Shown here one piece after another: positions 25,899 through 34,677 of a stretch of 41,458 nt of DNA. Below the pieces are notes generated by a model. That model made no database searches. It saw only the letters and a program-made list of their open reading frames with translations, and was not told where the DNA came from. Position 1 is the first letter of the stretch; the number at the start of each line of letters is the position of its first letter. The translations under genes were made by a program, and so were the position numbers. Source of the stretch: Lachnospiraceae bacterium (GTDB lineage: Bacteria > Bacillota > Clostridia > Lachnospirales > Lachnospiraceae); the NCBI GenBank assembly GCA_017479285.1, contig JAFVCL010000101.1, positions 1 to 41,458 of the forward strand, read 5' to 3'.

Positions 25899-26129
25899 AT
25901 GACACTTAAGGAAGCAAAGATAGGCCAAACCGTCAAAGTCTTAAAGCTTACCGGTGAGGGCGCTGTCAAAAGAAGGATCATGGACATGGGCATTACCAAG
26001 GGCGTTGAGGTGTATGTTCGAAAGGTAGCTCCTCTCGGAGACCCCGTTGAAGTAAATGTACGCGGATACGAGCTTTCACTTCGTAAGGCCGATGCCGAGA
26101 TGATCGAGGTAGAGCTTGTAAAAGGATGA
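25899..26129 (+). CDS. feoA: FeoA, second copy
   Basis: A 76-residue FeoA protein. TLKEAKIGQTVKVLKLTGEG, the MDMGITKGVEVYV turn and GYELSLRKADAEMIEV are typical. It resembles standard FeoA more closely than the first copy does. A TTAGGAGG ribosome binding site overlaps the end of the first copy. About 110 bases separate it from feoB; no hairpin terminator is obvious there. Confidence 0.92.
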   Translation: MTLKEAKIGQTVKVLKLTGEGAVKRRIMDMGITKGVEVYVRKVAPLGDPVEVNVRGYELSLRKADAEMIEVELVKG

Positions 26130-26241
26130 TTCCGGACATCGGGGCTTATAACCGGCGACCGGAATACGGACTTTAAAGCTTTACAGTAATTTTGTTTTGA
26201 GAGAAGCTCCGCAGAAAGCTGCACGAGCACAAGGAGAAAAA

Positions 26242-28623
26242 ATGGAACTTAAGATAGCACTTGCGGGTAACCCAAACTGTGGTAAAACCACATTATTCAA
26301 TGCTCTCACCGGTTCGAACCAGTTCGTGGGAAACTGGCCGGGAGTAACCGTTGAGAAGAAGGAAGGAAGATTAAAAAAGCATGACGATGTAGTCATCACC
26401 GACCTTCCCGGTATTTACTCACTTTCTCCCTACACCCTTGAGGAGGTTGTAGCGAGAAATTATCTTGTCGGCGAGCGCCCCGATGCGGTATTGAACCTCG
26501 TTGACGGAACAAACCTTGAGAGAAACCTTTATCTCACGACCCAGCTTATCGAGCTCGGAATACCTGTTGTAATTGCCATCAATATGATGGATGTTGTGAG
26601 AAAGAACGGCGATAAGATCAATATCCCCGAGCTTTCAAAAGCTCTCGGATGCAAGATAATGGAAATTTCAGCCTTGAAGGGCGAGGGTGTTATGGAGGCT
26701 GCAGAGGCTGCAATCGAAGCCGCAAAAGCAAAGACCGAGATCCCTCACCACACCTTCTCCGGACCCGTTGAACACGCGCTGGCTCACATTGAGGAGGCCG
26801 CTATTCACGATATGGATCCCCGGAAGCAGAGATGGTACTCTATCAAGATCTTCGAGAGAGACGAGAAGGTCATAGAGCAGTTAAAGATCGACAAGAGTGT
26901 TATCGACCATATCGAGACCGATATCCAGGCTGCGGAGAAGGAGCTTGATGATGACGCGGAGTCGATAATCACAAACGAAAGATATGTATACATTGCGGAG
27001 CTTATGAAGGGCACTTACAAGAAAAAGTCCCAGAGCAAGCTTACCGTATCAGACAAGATCGACAAGATTGTTACAAACAGATGGCTTGCGCTCCCCATTT
27101 TCGCAGTTGTCATGTATATTGTTTACCTTATTTCCGTAACCACAGTCGGAACATGGGTAACCGATTTTACGAACGACGGACTTTTCGGTGACGGCTTCCA
27201 TCTCTTCGGAATAGGTAACGGAGCTTATGAAGAGGCGGCTACCGCATACGCGAAGGAAAATGTTTGGACAGACGATGTTGTGCAGACTGTGGAAGCCGCA
27301 TCAGAGGCAGGAGTTATCGGAGCGGACGACATCCTCGGAACCATTGAGGACGAGGACTTCGGCGGATTTGAGGAGGCTTACGGCTCCTTTGCAGAGTCAC
27401 TTACAGCAGAAGGATATGACATCTCGGAGACTGTTGACGCCGCACTTGAAGGGGCACCCGATACAGCCGAGTACGGCGTGTGGGTTCCCGGAATCCCCGT
27501 ACTCGTAGAGGGACTTCTCGACGCGATCGGATGTGCAGAGTGGCTTAAGGGACTTATCCTTGACGGTATTGTAGGCGGTGTCGGAGCGGTTTTGGGCTTC
27601 GTTCCCCAGATGCTGGTACTCTTCATCTTCCTTGCATTCCTTGAGTCCTGCGGTTACATGGCAAGAGTTGCATTCGTTATGGACAGGATATTCAGACGTT
27701 TTGGTCTTTCAGGAAAATCCTTTATCCCGATGCTTATCGGCTCAGGCTGCGGAGTTCCCGGTGTCATGGCATCGAGAACCATCGAGAACGAGAGAGACCG
27801 TCGTATGACGATCATGACCACGACCTTCATCCCCTGCGGAGCAAAGCTTCCCATTATAGCGCTTATCGCTTCCGCACTTTTCGGAGGATCGCCGTGGATC
27901 GCTCCTTCGGCTTACTTTATCGGAGTTGCGGCAATCATTATTTCCGGTATCATGCTTAAAAAGACAAAGATGTTCTCCGGTCAGCCCGCTCCCTTTGTTA
28001 TGGAGCTTCCCGCCTATCACTGGCCTACATTCGGAAACATAATGCGTTCCATGTGGGAGAGAGGCTGGTCCTTCATTAAGAAGGCAGGAACCGTTATCCT
28101 TATTTCATCCATCATTATCTGGGCAGGCAGCTGCTTCGGTATGACAGAAAACGGATTCGGCTTCTCAACTGAGCTTGAGCTTGAGGCCAGCGTTCTCGGA
28201 ATCATAGGTAATGCCATTTCCTTTATCTTCAAGCCTCTCGGCTTCGGCAACATCCGCGCGACGGTTGCCACCATCATGGGACTTGTTGCTAAGGAAGAGG
28301 TTGTCGGAGTATTCGGAGTTCTTGATTTCGAGGGACTTACAAAGCTTGCGGGATATTCATTCCTTATCTTCAACCTCCTTTGCGCACCCTGCTTCGCAGC
28401 CATCGGTGCTATCAAGAGAGAGATGAACAGCGCAAAGTGGACATGGTTTGCCATTGGTTATCAGTGCATATTCGCTTATGCGATCGCACTTATCGTTTAC
28501 CAGATCGGAAGCATTTTCACCGGAGGAATAAATGTATTCGGCGTGATCGTTTCCGTAGCACTTATCGCATTTATATGCTTCATGCTCTTTAAGCCTTACA
28601 AGGAGGCTACAGAGCTTAAGTAA
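26242..28623 (+). CDS. feoB: FeoB, ferrous iron transporter
   Basis: A 793-residue Fe2+ transporter. The N-terminal G domain has GNPNCGKT at residues 9-16, DLPG at 54-57 and NMMD for guanine recognition. The membrane part carries two Gate motifs with Cys (GSGCGVPGVMASRTIENERDRR and the later FNLLCAPCFAAIGAI). Between the first membrane helix and the next lies an unusually long, strongly acidic segment (about residues 320-412, roughly 23 Asp/Glu and one Lys), expected on the outside. I use the ATG at 26242, after AAGGAG, instead of an earlier in-frame codon at 26197. Confidence 0.96.
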   Translation: MELKIALAGNPNCGKTTLFNALTGSNQFVGNWPGVTVEKKEGRLKKHDDVVITDLPGIYSLSPYTLEEVVARNYLVGERPDAVLNLVDGTNLERNLYLTTQLIELGIPVVIAINMMDVVRKNGDKINIPELSKALGCKIMEISALKGEGVMEAAEAAIEAAKAKTEIPHHTFSGPVEHALAHIEEAAIHDMDPRKQRWYSIKIFERDEKVIEQLKIDKSVIDHIETDIQAAEKELDDDAESIITNERYVYIAELMKGTYKKKSQSKLTVSDKIDKIVTNRWLALPIFAVVMYIVYLISVTTVGTWVTDFTNDGLFGDGFHLFGIGNGAYEEAATAYAKENVWTDDVVQTVEAASEAGVIGADDILGTIEDEDFGGFEEAYGSFAESLTAEGYDISETVDAALEGAPDTAEYGVWVPGIPVLVEGLLDAIGCAEWLKGLILDGIVGGVGAVLGFVPQMLVLFIFLAFLESCGYMARVAFVMDRIFRRFGLSGKSFIPMLIGSGCGVPGVMASRTIENERDRRMTIMTTTFIPCGAKLPIIALIASALFGGSPWIAPSAYFIGVAAIIISGIMLKKTKMFSGQPAPFVMELPAYHWPTFGNIMRSMWERGWSFIKKAGTVILISSIIIWAGSCFGMTENGFGFSTELELEASVLGIIGNAISFIFKPLGFGNIRATVATIMGLVAKEEVVGVFGVLDFEGLTKLAGYSFLIFNLLCAPCFAAIGAIKREMNSAKWTWFAIGYQCIFAYAIALIVYQIGSIFTGGINVFGVIVSVALIAFICFMLFKPYKEATELK

Positions 28624-28641
28624 AGACAGGTCAGAATTTTG

Positions 28642-28675
28642 TGCCGGCTGCTGAAATACAGTGGCCGGCATTTTT
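28642..28675 (+). terminator. Intrinsic terminator between feoB and the Cys-rich gene
   Basis: TGCCGGC (28642-28648) pairs with GCCGGCA (28664-28670), with inner CTG/CAG pairs, and TTTTT follows (28671-28675). It lies between feoB and the Cys-rich gene, whose ribosome binding site begins right after. It probably lowers expression of that gene relative to feoB. Confidence 0.75.
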
Positions 28676-28688
28676 AAGAGGAATCATT

Positions 28689-29147
28689 ATGGCTGATTTT
28701 TTTAGTCAAAACTGGGGAACACTCCTTGCGGGGGGAATAGTTCTCTTGATCGTGTTTTTTATCGTAAGAAATATGGTCATCCGTAAAAGGAACGGAGAGC
28801 ATATCGTGGACTGCGGAGGGGACTGCGGAAGCTGCGGAGGCAGCTGCGGCAGCGCCCAAAACAAGGGCGGAAAAGCCGGGAAAACGGCAAAGGGCCTCGT
28901 GCCTAAAAAGGGGGAGACCGGGCTTATTAAGACGGTTCTTTCCATTGACGGAATGATGTGCGGAATGTGTGAGACCCATATAAATGACGCGGTAAGAAAC
29001 AATTTTAAGGTTAAGAATGTATACTCCTCCCACAAAAAGGGGGAGACTGTGATCCTTTCAAAGGAGGCTCCGGATGAGGGCGAGCTTAGGAAGGTGATAG
29101 AGAACACCGGCTATGAGCTTAAGTCGGTTGTAAGTGAAGCTCTGTAA
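28689..29147 (+). CDS. FeoB-associated Cys-rich membrane protein fused to an HMA domain
   Basis: A 152-residue protein. One membrane helix (residues about 11-27) and then a Cys cluster (Cys42, 46, 49 and 53 in CGGDCGSCGGSC) fit FeoB-associated Cys-rich membrane proteins, usually only about 50-70 residues long. After a Lys/Gly linker, residues about 79-150 form a heavy-metal-associated domain with the motif MCGMC (Cys91, Cys94), as in copper chaperones. It probably handles metal next to FeoB. The start ATG follows AGAGGA. The combination of the two domains is unusual to my knowledge. Confidence 0.88.
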   Translation: MADFFSQNWGTLLAGGIVLLIVFFIVRNMVIRKRNGEHIVDCGGDCGSCGGSCGSAQNKGGKAGKTAKGLVPKKGETGLIKTVLSIDGMMCGMCETHINDAVRNNFKVKNVYSSHKKGETVILSKEAPDEGELRKVIENTGYELKSVVSEAL

Positions 29148-29195
29148 AAATAAAATAAAAAAGGTATTTTGTAGCTCAATAGAAGACTATTATTT

Positions 29196-29233
29196 AAAAA
29201 AGCCGGCAGGGGAATTCCTTTGCGGGCTTTTTT
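29196..29233 (+). terminator. Strong, probably bidirectional terminator
   Basis: A6 (29196-29201) and GCC pair with GGC and T6 (29225-29233), with inner GCA/TGC and AGG/CCT pairs. A and T runs on both sides make it work in either direction. It ends the feo/Cys-rich transcript. The rest of the 29148-29310 gap shows nothing else definite. Confidence 0.9.
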
Positions 29234-29310
29234 GTGGTAAAATTTAGGGATGATGGGAAAATGTTTGCTGTTTCCCGCACTTGCCCAAAATAAGTAAAAC
29301 GGGGTGAAAT

Positions 29311-29706
29311 ATGACAGAAGAGCAGAAAAGAGCGTTTGATGCGCTTCATAATTTTGTAAAGAACCTTTCAGAAAAAGCCGGAAGGGATGAGAAATACGCG
29401 GAAGAGCTCTGGGGGAGGATATTAAGCTCCGAGGGTGTGCTTAAGGAACTTGCGTATTACCATGATACCGGCAGTTTTTGGGACGGATATGAGGTGGCGG
29501 GATTCCATCTTACGGATATAATCGTATGGCAGGTGGACCATTTCAAGGCATATATGGACAGACGCGAGGAGATGAACCGTTACCACACTGAGAGGCTTTT
29601 TTTGGACTCAATAAGTGTTATGCTCGATATGGAAAACGATCCGCAGCCCTATATCAATAAAATGCGGGATGAGAGCGGAACGGATTTTGACCAGAGGGTT
29701 GTTTAG
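29311..29706 (+). CDS. Unrecognised 131-residue cytosolic protein
   Basis: A 131-residue acidic, mostly helical protein without a signal or membrane segment. It begins MTEEQKRAFDALHNFV and has an aromatic central part (ELAYYHDTGSFWDGYEVAGFHLTDIIVWQVDHFKAYMDR). I recognise no domain. A GGGGTG ribosome binding site precedes the ATG. The aldo/keto reductase starts 43 bases downstream, so they may be co-transcribed. Confidence 0.75.
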   Translation: MTEEQKRAFDALHNFVKNLSEKAGRDEKYAEELWGRILSSEGVLKELAYYHDTGSFWDGYEVAGFHLTDIIVWQVDHFKAYMDRREEMNRYHTERLFLDSISVMLDMENDPQPYINKMRDESGTDFDQRVV

Positions 29707-29749
29707 CTTTTTGGATAGCTGCAGGCAGGAAGGACAGCGAGGCGATAAT

Positions 29750-30928
29750 ATGCAATACAGGAAAGACAGGTACGGCAACGATATTTCACTTCTCGGCTTT
29801 GGATGTATGAGATTTACGACAAAGGCGGGAAAGATAGACTTTGAAAAGGCTGAAAGAGAGATAATGCGGGCGATAGAGCTTGGCGTTAATTATTTTGACA
29901 CGGCCTATGTTTACAGCGGCAGTGAGGCGCTTATAGGCGAGATATTCGAAAAGAACGGTGTCCGTGACCGTATTAGGATAGCAACAAAGCTTCCGCATTA
30001 CCTTATAAAGGCAAAGGACAGCTGTGATAAATTCTTTAACGAGGAATTAAAGCGCCTCCGCACGGACCATGTGAATTATTATCTTATGCACATGCTGACG
30101 GATGTAAAGACATGGGAGAGACTCTGTGAGCTGGGAGTAAAGGAATGGCTCGCGGATAAAAAAGCATCCGGCGAGATTGAACAGGTCGGTTTTTCATACC
30201 ACGGAAATTCCGATATGTTCATAGAACTTTTAAATGCTTACGATTGGGATTTTTGCCAGATACAGTACAATTATCTCGACGAGAATTCCCAGGCGGGAGT
30301 CACGGGCTTAAAGGCGGCGGCCGAGAAGGGAATCCCCGTTGTTATAATGGAGCCCTTAAGAGGCGGCAGGCTTGTTAATAACCTTCCAAAGGCGGCGAAG
30401 GATGCCTTTGAGAAGTACCCGGTAAAACGCAACGCGGCAGAATGGGCGCTTCGCTGGCTCTGGGAACAGCCCGAGGTTACCTGCGTGCTTTCCGGTATGA
30501 ACTCTACGGATATGGTGGAGGAAAACTGTCGTATTGCCTCTGAGGTTAAGGAACACGAGCTTACACAGGAGGACAGAAAGCTTTATGCGGATGTCATCAA
30601 AGCAATCGAGTCCAAGATGAAGGTGGGATGTACGGGCTGCAGATATTGTATGCCCTGTCCGAAGAATGTCGATATCCCGGGGGTGTTCTCGGCGTACAAC
30701 CGGCGCGCCTCGGATGGATACGCGAATTCCCTCCGGGAGTATTATATGTGTACCGCCCTCAGAAAGGATTACACCGGACCGGCGAACTGCGTGGAGTGCG
30801 GTAAGTGCGAGCAGCATTGCCCACAGCATATCGAGATACGAAAGGAACTTAAAAATGCGAGGAGGGCGCTGGAGGATCCGATATATCTTATCGCCAAAAA
30901 GTTTGCGCCTCTTTTTATGAAATACTGA
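29750..30928 (+). CDS. Aldo/keto reductase with two 4Fe-4S clusters
   Basis: A 392-residue protein. Residues 1-290 are an aldo/keto reductase barrel (SLLGFGCMRF near the start, NYFDTAYVYSGSE containing the Asp and Tyr active-site residues, then CVLSGMNSTDMVEEN). The C-terminal part adds two ferredoxin-type motifs, CTGCRYCMPCP and CVECGKCEQHCP, for two 4Fe-4S clusters. Such proteins are common in anaerobes; the substrate is unknown. I start at the ATG at 29750 rather than at 29615, which would overlap the previous gene and add residues foreign to the family. Confidence 0.93.
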   Translation: MQYRKDRYGNDISLLGFGCMRFTTKAGKIDFEKAEREIMRAIELGVNYFDTAYVYSGSEALIGEIFEKNGVRDRIRIATKLPHYLIKAKDSCDKFFNEELKRLRTDHVNYYLMHMLTDVKTWERLCELGVKEWLADKKASGEIEQVGFSYHGNSDMFIELLNAYDWDFCQIQYNYLDENSQAGVTGLKAAAEKGIPVVIMEPLRGGRLVNNLPKAAKDAFEKYPVKRNAAEWALRWLWEQPEVTCVLSGMNSTDMVEENCRIASEVKEHELTQEDRKLYADVIKAIESKMKVGCTGCRYCMPCPKNVDIPGVFSAYNRRASDGYANSLREYYMCTALRKDYTGPANCVECGKCEQHCPQHIEIRKELKNARRALEDPIYLIAKKFAPLFMKY

Positions 30929-30990
30929 TGTAAAAAAATACACTTAATCCGTGATCTGCAAAAACTGTACAGACATCAGAAGGAAGAATT

Positions 30991-32976
30991 ATGAGCGGAA
31001 ATACGATTGCAGTCTGCATAGTAAAAATGGAAGAAAATTTTCAGTCGGACGCCATTAAGTCCATCACAAGGCGTGCGGAGGAAAGAGGGCTGTATGTTGA
31101 GATATACAACAGCTTTGAGGAACTTGTGAATAATGATCTTCACGACAAGGGAGAGGAGAGTATATTCGAGGTCATCGATTACAGGCATCTTTACGGGATA
31201 ATATTTTTCCCCGAAAAGATAAAGAGCAGCCGTATAAACGAGAAGATCGTCAATTACGCAAATGAACACGGACTGCCGGTTGTGGCCGTTGACCGGAAGG
31301 TGGACGGATGCATAAGCCTTACCTTTGATTACAGGAAGGCTTTTGAGGATATTGTCGAGCACCTTATACTCGTCCACAAATGCAGGACCTTTTTTATGAT
31401 GGCGGGAATGCGGAACAATTCGTTTTCAGATGAGAGAATAGCGGCCGCAAGAAGAATAATAGAAAAGCACGGCTATGAGCTGCCGGAGGAAAATGTGGGG
31501 TACGGAGACTTCTGGGATATGCCGACAAAAAGGGTCATAACGGAATATCTCGAGAGCGGAAGACCTTTGCCGGACGCTTTTATCGCTGCCAATGACACAA
31601 TGGCGATGGTGATCTGTGACGAGCTTATAAAGAGGGGCTATAAGGTACCGGGAGATACGATAGTTACCGGCTTTGACGGGATAGAGGCGGAGAGATATGC
31701 TTCGCCGAGGCTTACAACAGCCGAGACCGATCTTGAGCGGGCGGGAGCAATCGCCATAGACTCGATACTTTCATACTACAGCTCGAATAAACCAATATCC
31801 CATATCATTGTCCCCTTTCATACAAGGTACTCCCAGTCCTGCGGATGCAGCGTACCGATGCCGGGAAGCACCAACGGAGCGCTGCAAAAGCTCCACAATG
31901 ATGTAAACCTGATAAAGCTTTATGTCAATATGATGGCATCGATGCTTACAAAAATGTCGACGACGGACAATCTTCTCGACATGGTAAAGCTTACAGACAG
32001 GTACAGGAAATTTTTTGAGGATTTTAAGGACTGCTTTATTTGTGTCCGAAAGAGTATAGTCGTTCTTGATGACAGTATAAAGGACAAGCTTGTATTTCCG
32101 GAGGGGATATCCAAAGGGGCGGACGGGGATAACGACCGCCAGATGGTGCTTCTCTATGAGAACCATGTGGACAGGGGGACGGAATATCCGCTTACGGTGT
32201 TCAGAGCAAGGGATGTGCTCCCCAACAGGTCGAATATCATAGAAAGCTGCAGAAACCTTATTTTCGCACCGCTCCATGTCCAGGATAAGGTGTACGGATA
32301 TGTCGCTTTCAGCGCAGAACCCCACAGAGTGGAGTACAATTATTACCAGCTCTCCTTCTTTACAAGAAACCTCTCACAGGCAATCTCTGAGGTGGTCTAC
32401 ACCATAAGGATAAACAAGTCCACCGAGAAGCTGAAGGCCGCAAATCAAAAGCTGGAGGCTCTGTCGGCGACGGATTACCTTACCGGCGTTAACAACAGAC
32501 GGGGATTTTTTAACACCGTGGATTATATGGCAAGGATTCCCAAATACGATTCCTTTATTGTTGCGTCCATAGATTTAAACGGACTTAAAAAGATCAACGA
32601 CAAATACGGGCATAACGAGGGAGACAGAGCGATATGCCTTATAAGCTCGATACTTGAGAAGATGCTTGACGAAAACTGTGTGTGCGCGCGCTTTGGCGGA
32701 GACGAATTTGCATTCTGCCGTTTTTGCGAGGGGGATGCGGAACTTAAGAAAAAAGAATTTCTTGAGGAGTTCAGGAGCAGGGTAAGCGAGGTAAACAATA
32801 AAGAAAAGTTCGAGTATCTATTCAGCGCAAGCTGCGGCGCCATAATAGCTCCGGTTGGAGAGGTGTACAATCTCGACAGGCTGCTCATAGCCGCAGACGA
32901 GAAGATGTATGCGGAGAAAGAGGAATTTCACCGTACTCATAAAGAATATGACAGAAGAAAGGCTGACAGAAAATAA
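30991..32976 (+). CDS. Cytosolic LacI-type ligand sensor fused to GGDEF diguanylate cyclase
   Basis: A 661-residue protein without a signal or membrane segment. Residues 1-280 look like a LacI-family sugar-binding domain without its DNA-binding part (PDAFIAANDTMAMVICDEL, IVTGFDGIEAERYASP, LTTAETDLERAG). A middle region (about 290-480) ends in a coiled coil (STEKLKAANQKLEAL). A GGDEF domain follows from ATDYLTGVNNRRG, with GGDEF at 569-573, so cyclase activity is likely. The usual inhibitory RxxD site is replaced by DENC, so product inhibition is probably lost. It would link an intracellular ligand to cyclic di-GMP. It overlaps the next gene by one base. Confidence 0.92.
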   Translation: MSGNTIAVCIVKMEENFQSDAIKSITRRAEERGLYVEIYNSFEELVNNDLHDKGEESIFEVIDYRHLYGIIFFPEKIKSSRINEKIVNYANEHGLPVVAVDRKVDGCISLTFDYRKAFEDIVEHLILVHKCRTFFMMAGMRNNSFSDERIAAARRIIEKHGYELPEENVGYGDFWDMPTKRVITEYLESGRPLPDAFIAANDTMAMVICDELIKRGYKVPGDTIVTGFDGIEAERYASPRLTTAETDLERAGAIAIDSILSYYSSNKPISHIIVPFHTRYSQSCGCSVPMPGSTNGALQKLHNDVNLIKLYVNMMASMLTKMSTTDNLLDMVKLTDRYRKFFEDFKDCFICVRKSIVVLDDSIKDKLVFPEGISKGADGDNDRQMVLLYENHVDRGTEYPLTVFRARDVLPNRSNIIESCRNLIFAPLHVQDKVYGYVAFSAEPHRVEYNYYQLSFFTRNLSQAISEVVYTIRINKSTEKLKAANQKLEALSATDYLTGVNNRRGFFNTVDYMARIPKYDSFIVASIDLNGLKKINDKYGHNEGDRAICLISSILEKMLDENCVCARFGGDEFAFCRFCEGDAELKKKEFLEEFRSRVSEVNNKEKFEYLFSASCGAIIAPVGEVYNLDRLLIAADEKMYAEKEEFHRTHKEYDRRKADRK

Positions 32977-34340
32977 TGGGAGATTTATTTAAGGACATCG
33001 CATTTTCACCTGCGGATATTCTCTTACCGGAAAATACGGATATGGAGAAATGGGCGGTAGTGGCATGCGATCAGTTCACCTCCGAGCCCGAATACTGGGA
33101 GGAGGCGGAAAGGCTGGTGGGAGATGCGCCTTCCACATTAAACCTCATCCTTCCGGAGGTTTATCTTGAATCGGAGGGGGTAGAGGAGCGTATCGAAAAG
33201 ATAAACGCGAATATGTCGGATTACCTTGAAAAAGGGGTTTTCAGGACTGTGGAAAATTCCCTTGTCTATGTCGAGCGAACCCAGTCGGATGGTAAGGTAA
33301 GAAGAGGCATCGTCGGAAAGGTTGACCTTGAGGATTACGAGTTTAAGCCCGGAAACAATGCCCTTATAAGAGCCACGGAAGGCACGGTCCTATCGAGAAT
33401 ACCTCCCAGGGTAAAGGTAAGGGAAAATGCGCCTGTTGAACTGCCCCACATCATGCTTTTGATAGACGACCCGGATAAAACCGTCATAGAACCATTGGTT
33501 AGTCAGACCGCATCGATGGAGAAACTGTACGATTTTGACCTTATGGAGGGCGGAGGACATATAAGGGGCTACAAGCTGGGAGAAAAACAGCTTGCCTCGG
33601 TGAGCGACGCGCTTGAGGATTTAAAATCACCATCGGTTATAGAGAAAAAATACGGAATGAAGGGAGCCGCTCCGCTGCTTTTTGCGGTAGGCGACGGAAA
33701 CCATTCCCTTGCCACCGCAAAGCAGTGCTATGAAAACCTTAAAAAGGTAACGCCAAAGGAGCAGTGGAAAGACCTTCCCGCGAGATATGCTCTTGTGGAG
33801 GTTGTAAACAACCACGATGATGCGCTTAAATTTGAGCCCATTCACAGGACACTCTTCGGAGTTGATCCCGGTGATGTTATTTCCGGATTTTTAAAGTATT
33901 ATCCCGGAAGCTTTGAGATAAGGCTTGATGATATAACCGATGGTTACGAAGGACATCTGTCCCCCGGGGAGGCTTCGCTTATAAAGGACAACTCCCAGTT
34001 TATAACATACTGCTACGGCAGCTTCACGGGAAGCCTTGTAATCCCTGCTCCGGATAAGCAGCTTGCCGTCGGTTCACTGCAGAGCTTCCTCGATTCTTAT
34101 CTTGAGGGTAAGGATGTACGGATAGATTATATCCATGAGGACGAAACCTGCGAGAGGCTCGGACGCAAGGAGGGAAATATGTCCTTTCTTCTCCCGGCGA
34201 TGGGCAAGGAGCAGCTCTTTAAAACGGTAATGGCCGACGGTGTCCTTCCGAGAAAGACCTTCTCTATGGGGCACGCACAGGATAAGAGATATTATATTGA
34301 AGCGAGAATGATCAAAGGAGGAGAATGCAATGATCAGTGA
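32976..34340 (+). CDS. DUF1015 family protein
   Basis: A 454-residue cytosolic protein of the DUF1015 family: the opening DIAFSPADILLPE, WAVVACDQFTSEPEYW, FAVGDGNHSLATAK and EPIHRTLFG are characteristic. The function is not established; in many genomes members sit beside serine biosynthesis genes, which are not present here. The GDGNHS motif suggests a metal- or phosphate-binding site, which is inference. It is coupled to the GGDEF gene on one side and to a Hpt gene on the other (11-base overlap). Confidence 0.9.
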   Translation: MGDLFKDIAFSPADILLPENTDMEKWAVVACDQFTSEPEYWEEAERLVGDAPSTLNLILPEVYLESEGVEERIEKINANMSDYLEKGVFRTVENSLVYVERTQSDGKVRRGIVGKVDLEDYEFKPGNNALIRATEGTVLSRIPPRVKVRENAPVELPHIMLLIDDPDKTVIEPLVSQTASMEKLYDFDLMEGGGHIRGYKLGEKQLASVSDALEDLKSPSVIEKKYGMKGAAPLLFAVGDGNHSLATAKQCYENLKKVTPKEQWKDLPARYALVEVVNNHDDALKFEPIHRTLFGVDPGDVISGFLKYYPGSFEIRLDDITDGYEGHLSPGEASLIKDNSQFITYCYGSFTGSLVIPAPDKQLAVGSLQSFLDSYLEGKDVRIDYIHEDETCERLGRKEGNMSFLLPAMGKEQLFKTVMADGVLPRKTFSMGHAQDKRYYIEARMIKGGECNDQ

Positions 34341-34674
34341 TTTACAGGATGTTCTTAACACTCAGCTCGGACTCGAGTACTGCGGTGAGATGGAGGACCT
34401 CTATGAGGATATGCTAAGAGACTATGTGGAGGGAGACCATGTAGCGGAGCTCGAAGAGTATTACGGCGCGGAAAACTGGGTTGATTACCGTGTTACGATC
34501 CACGGGGTCAAGAGTACGACACTTATGATAGGCGGGGAGGAGCTTTCGGCGAAGGCGAAGGAGCTGGAGCTTGCCGCTGCGGACTCGAATGTAGCTTTCA
34601 TAAAAGAAAATCATGCCAAGGTACTTGAAGAGTACAAGCAGCTTCTCGGAAGGATAAAAGAGGCAATCGGTTAA
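34330..34674 (+). CDS. Stand-alone Hpt phosphotransfer protein
   Basis: A 114-residue helical protein. The motif IHGVKSTTLMIG, with His58 as the phospho-acceptor, fits histidine phosphotransfer domains. It would carry phosphate between a receiver domain and another protein. The hybrid kinase gene starts 3 bases later and already has its own Hpt, so this extra one probably branches the relay. AAAGGAGGAG precedes the start inside the DUF1015 gene. Confidence 0.85.
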   Translation: MISDLQDVLNTQLGLEYCGEMEDLYEDMLRDYVEGDHVAELEEYYGAENWVDYRVTIHGVKSTTLMIGGEELSAKAKELELAAADSNVAFIKENHAKVLEEYKQLLGRIKEAIG

Positions 34675-34677
34675 TCT

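Noticed and set aside
29615-29749. Upstream extension of the aldo/keto reductase
   Set aside because: Would overlap the previous gene by 92 bases and add residues unlike the family; the ATG at 29750 gives the usual start.
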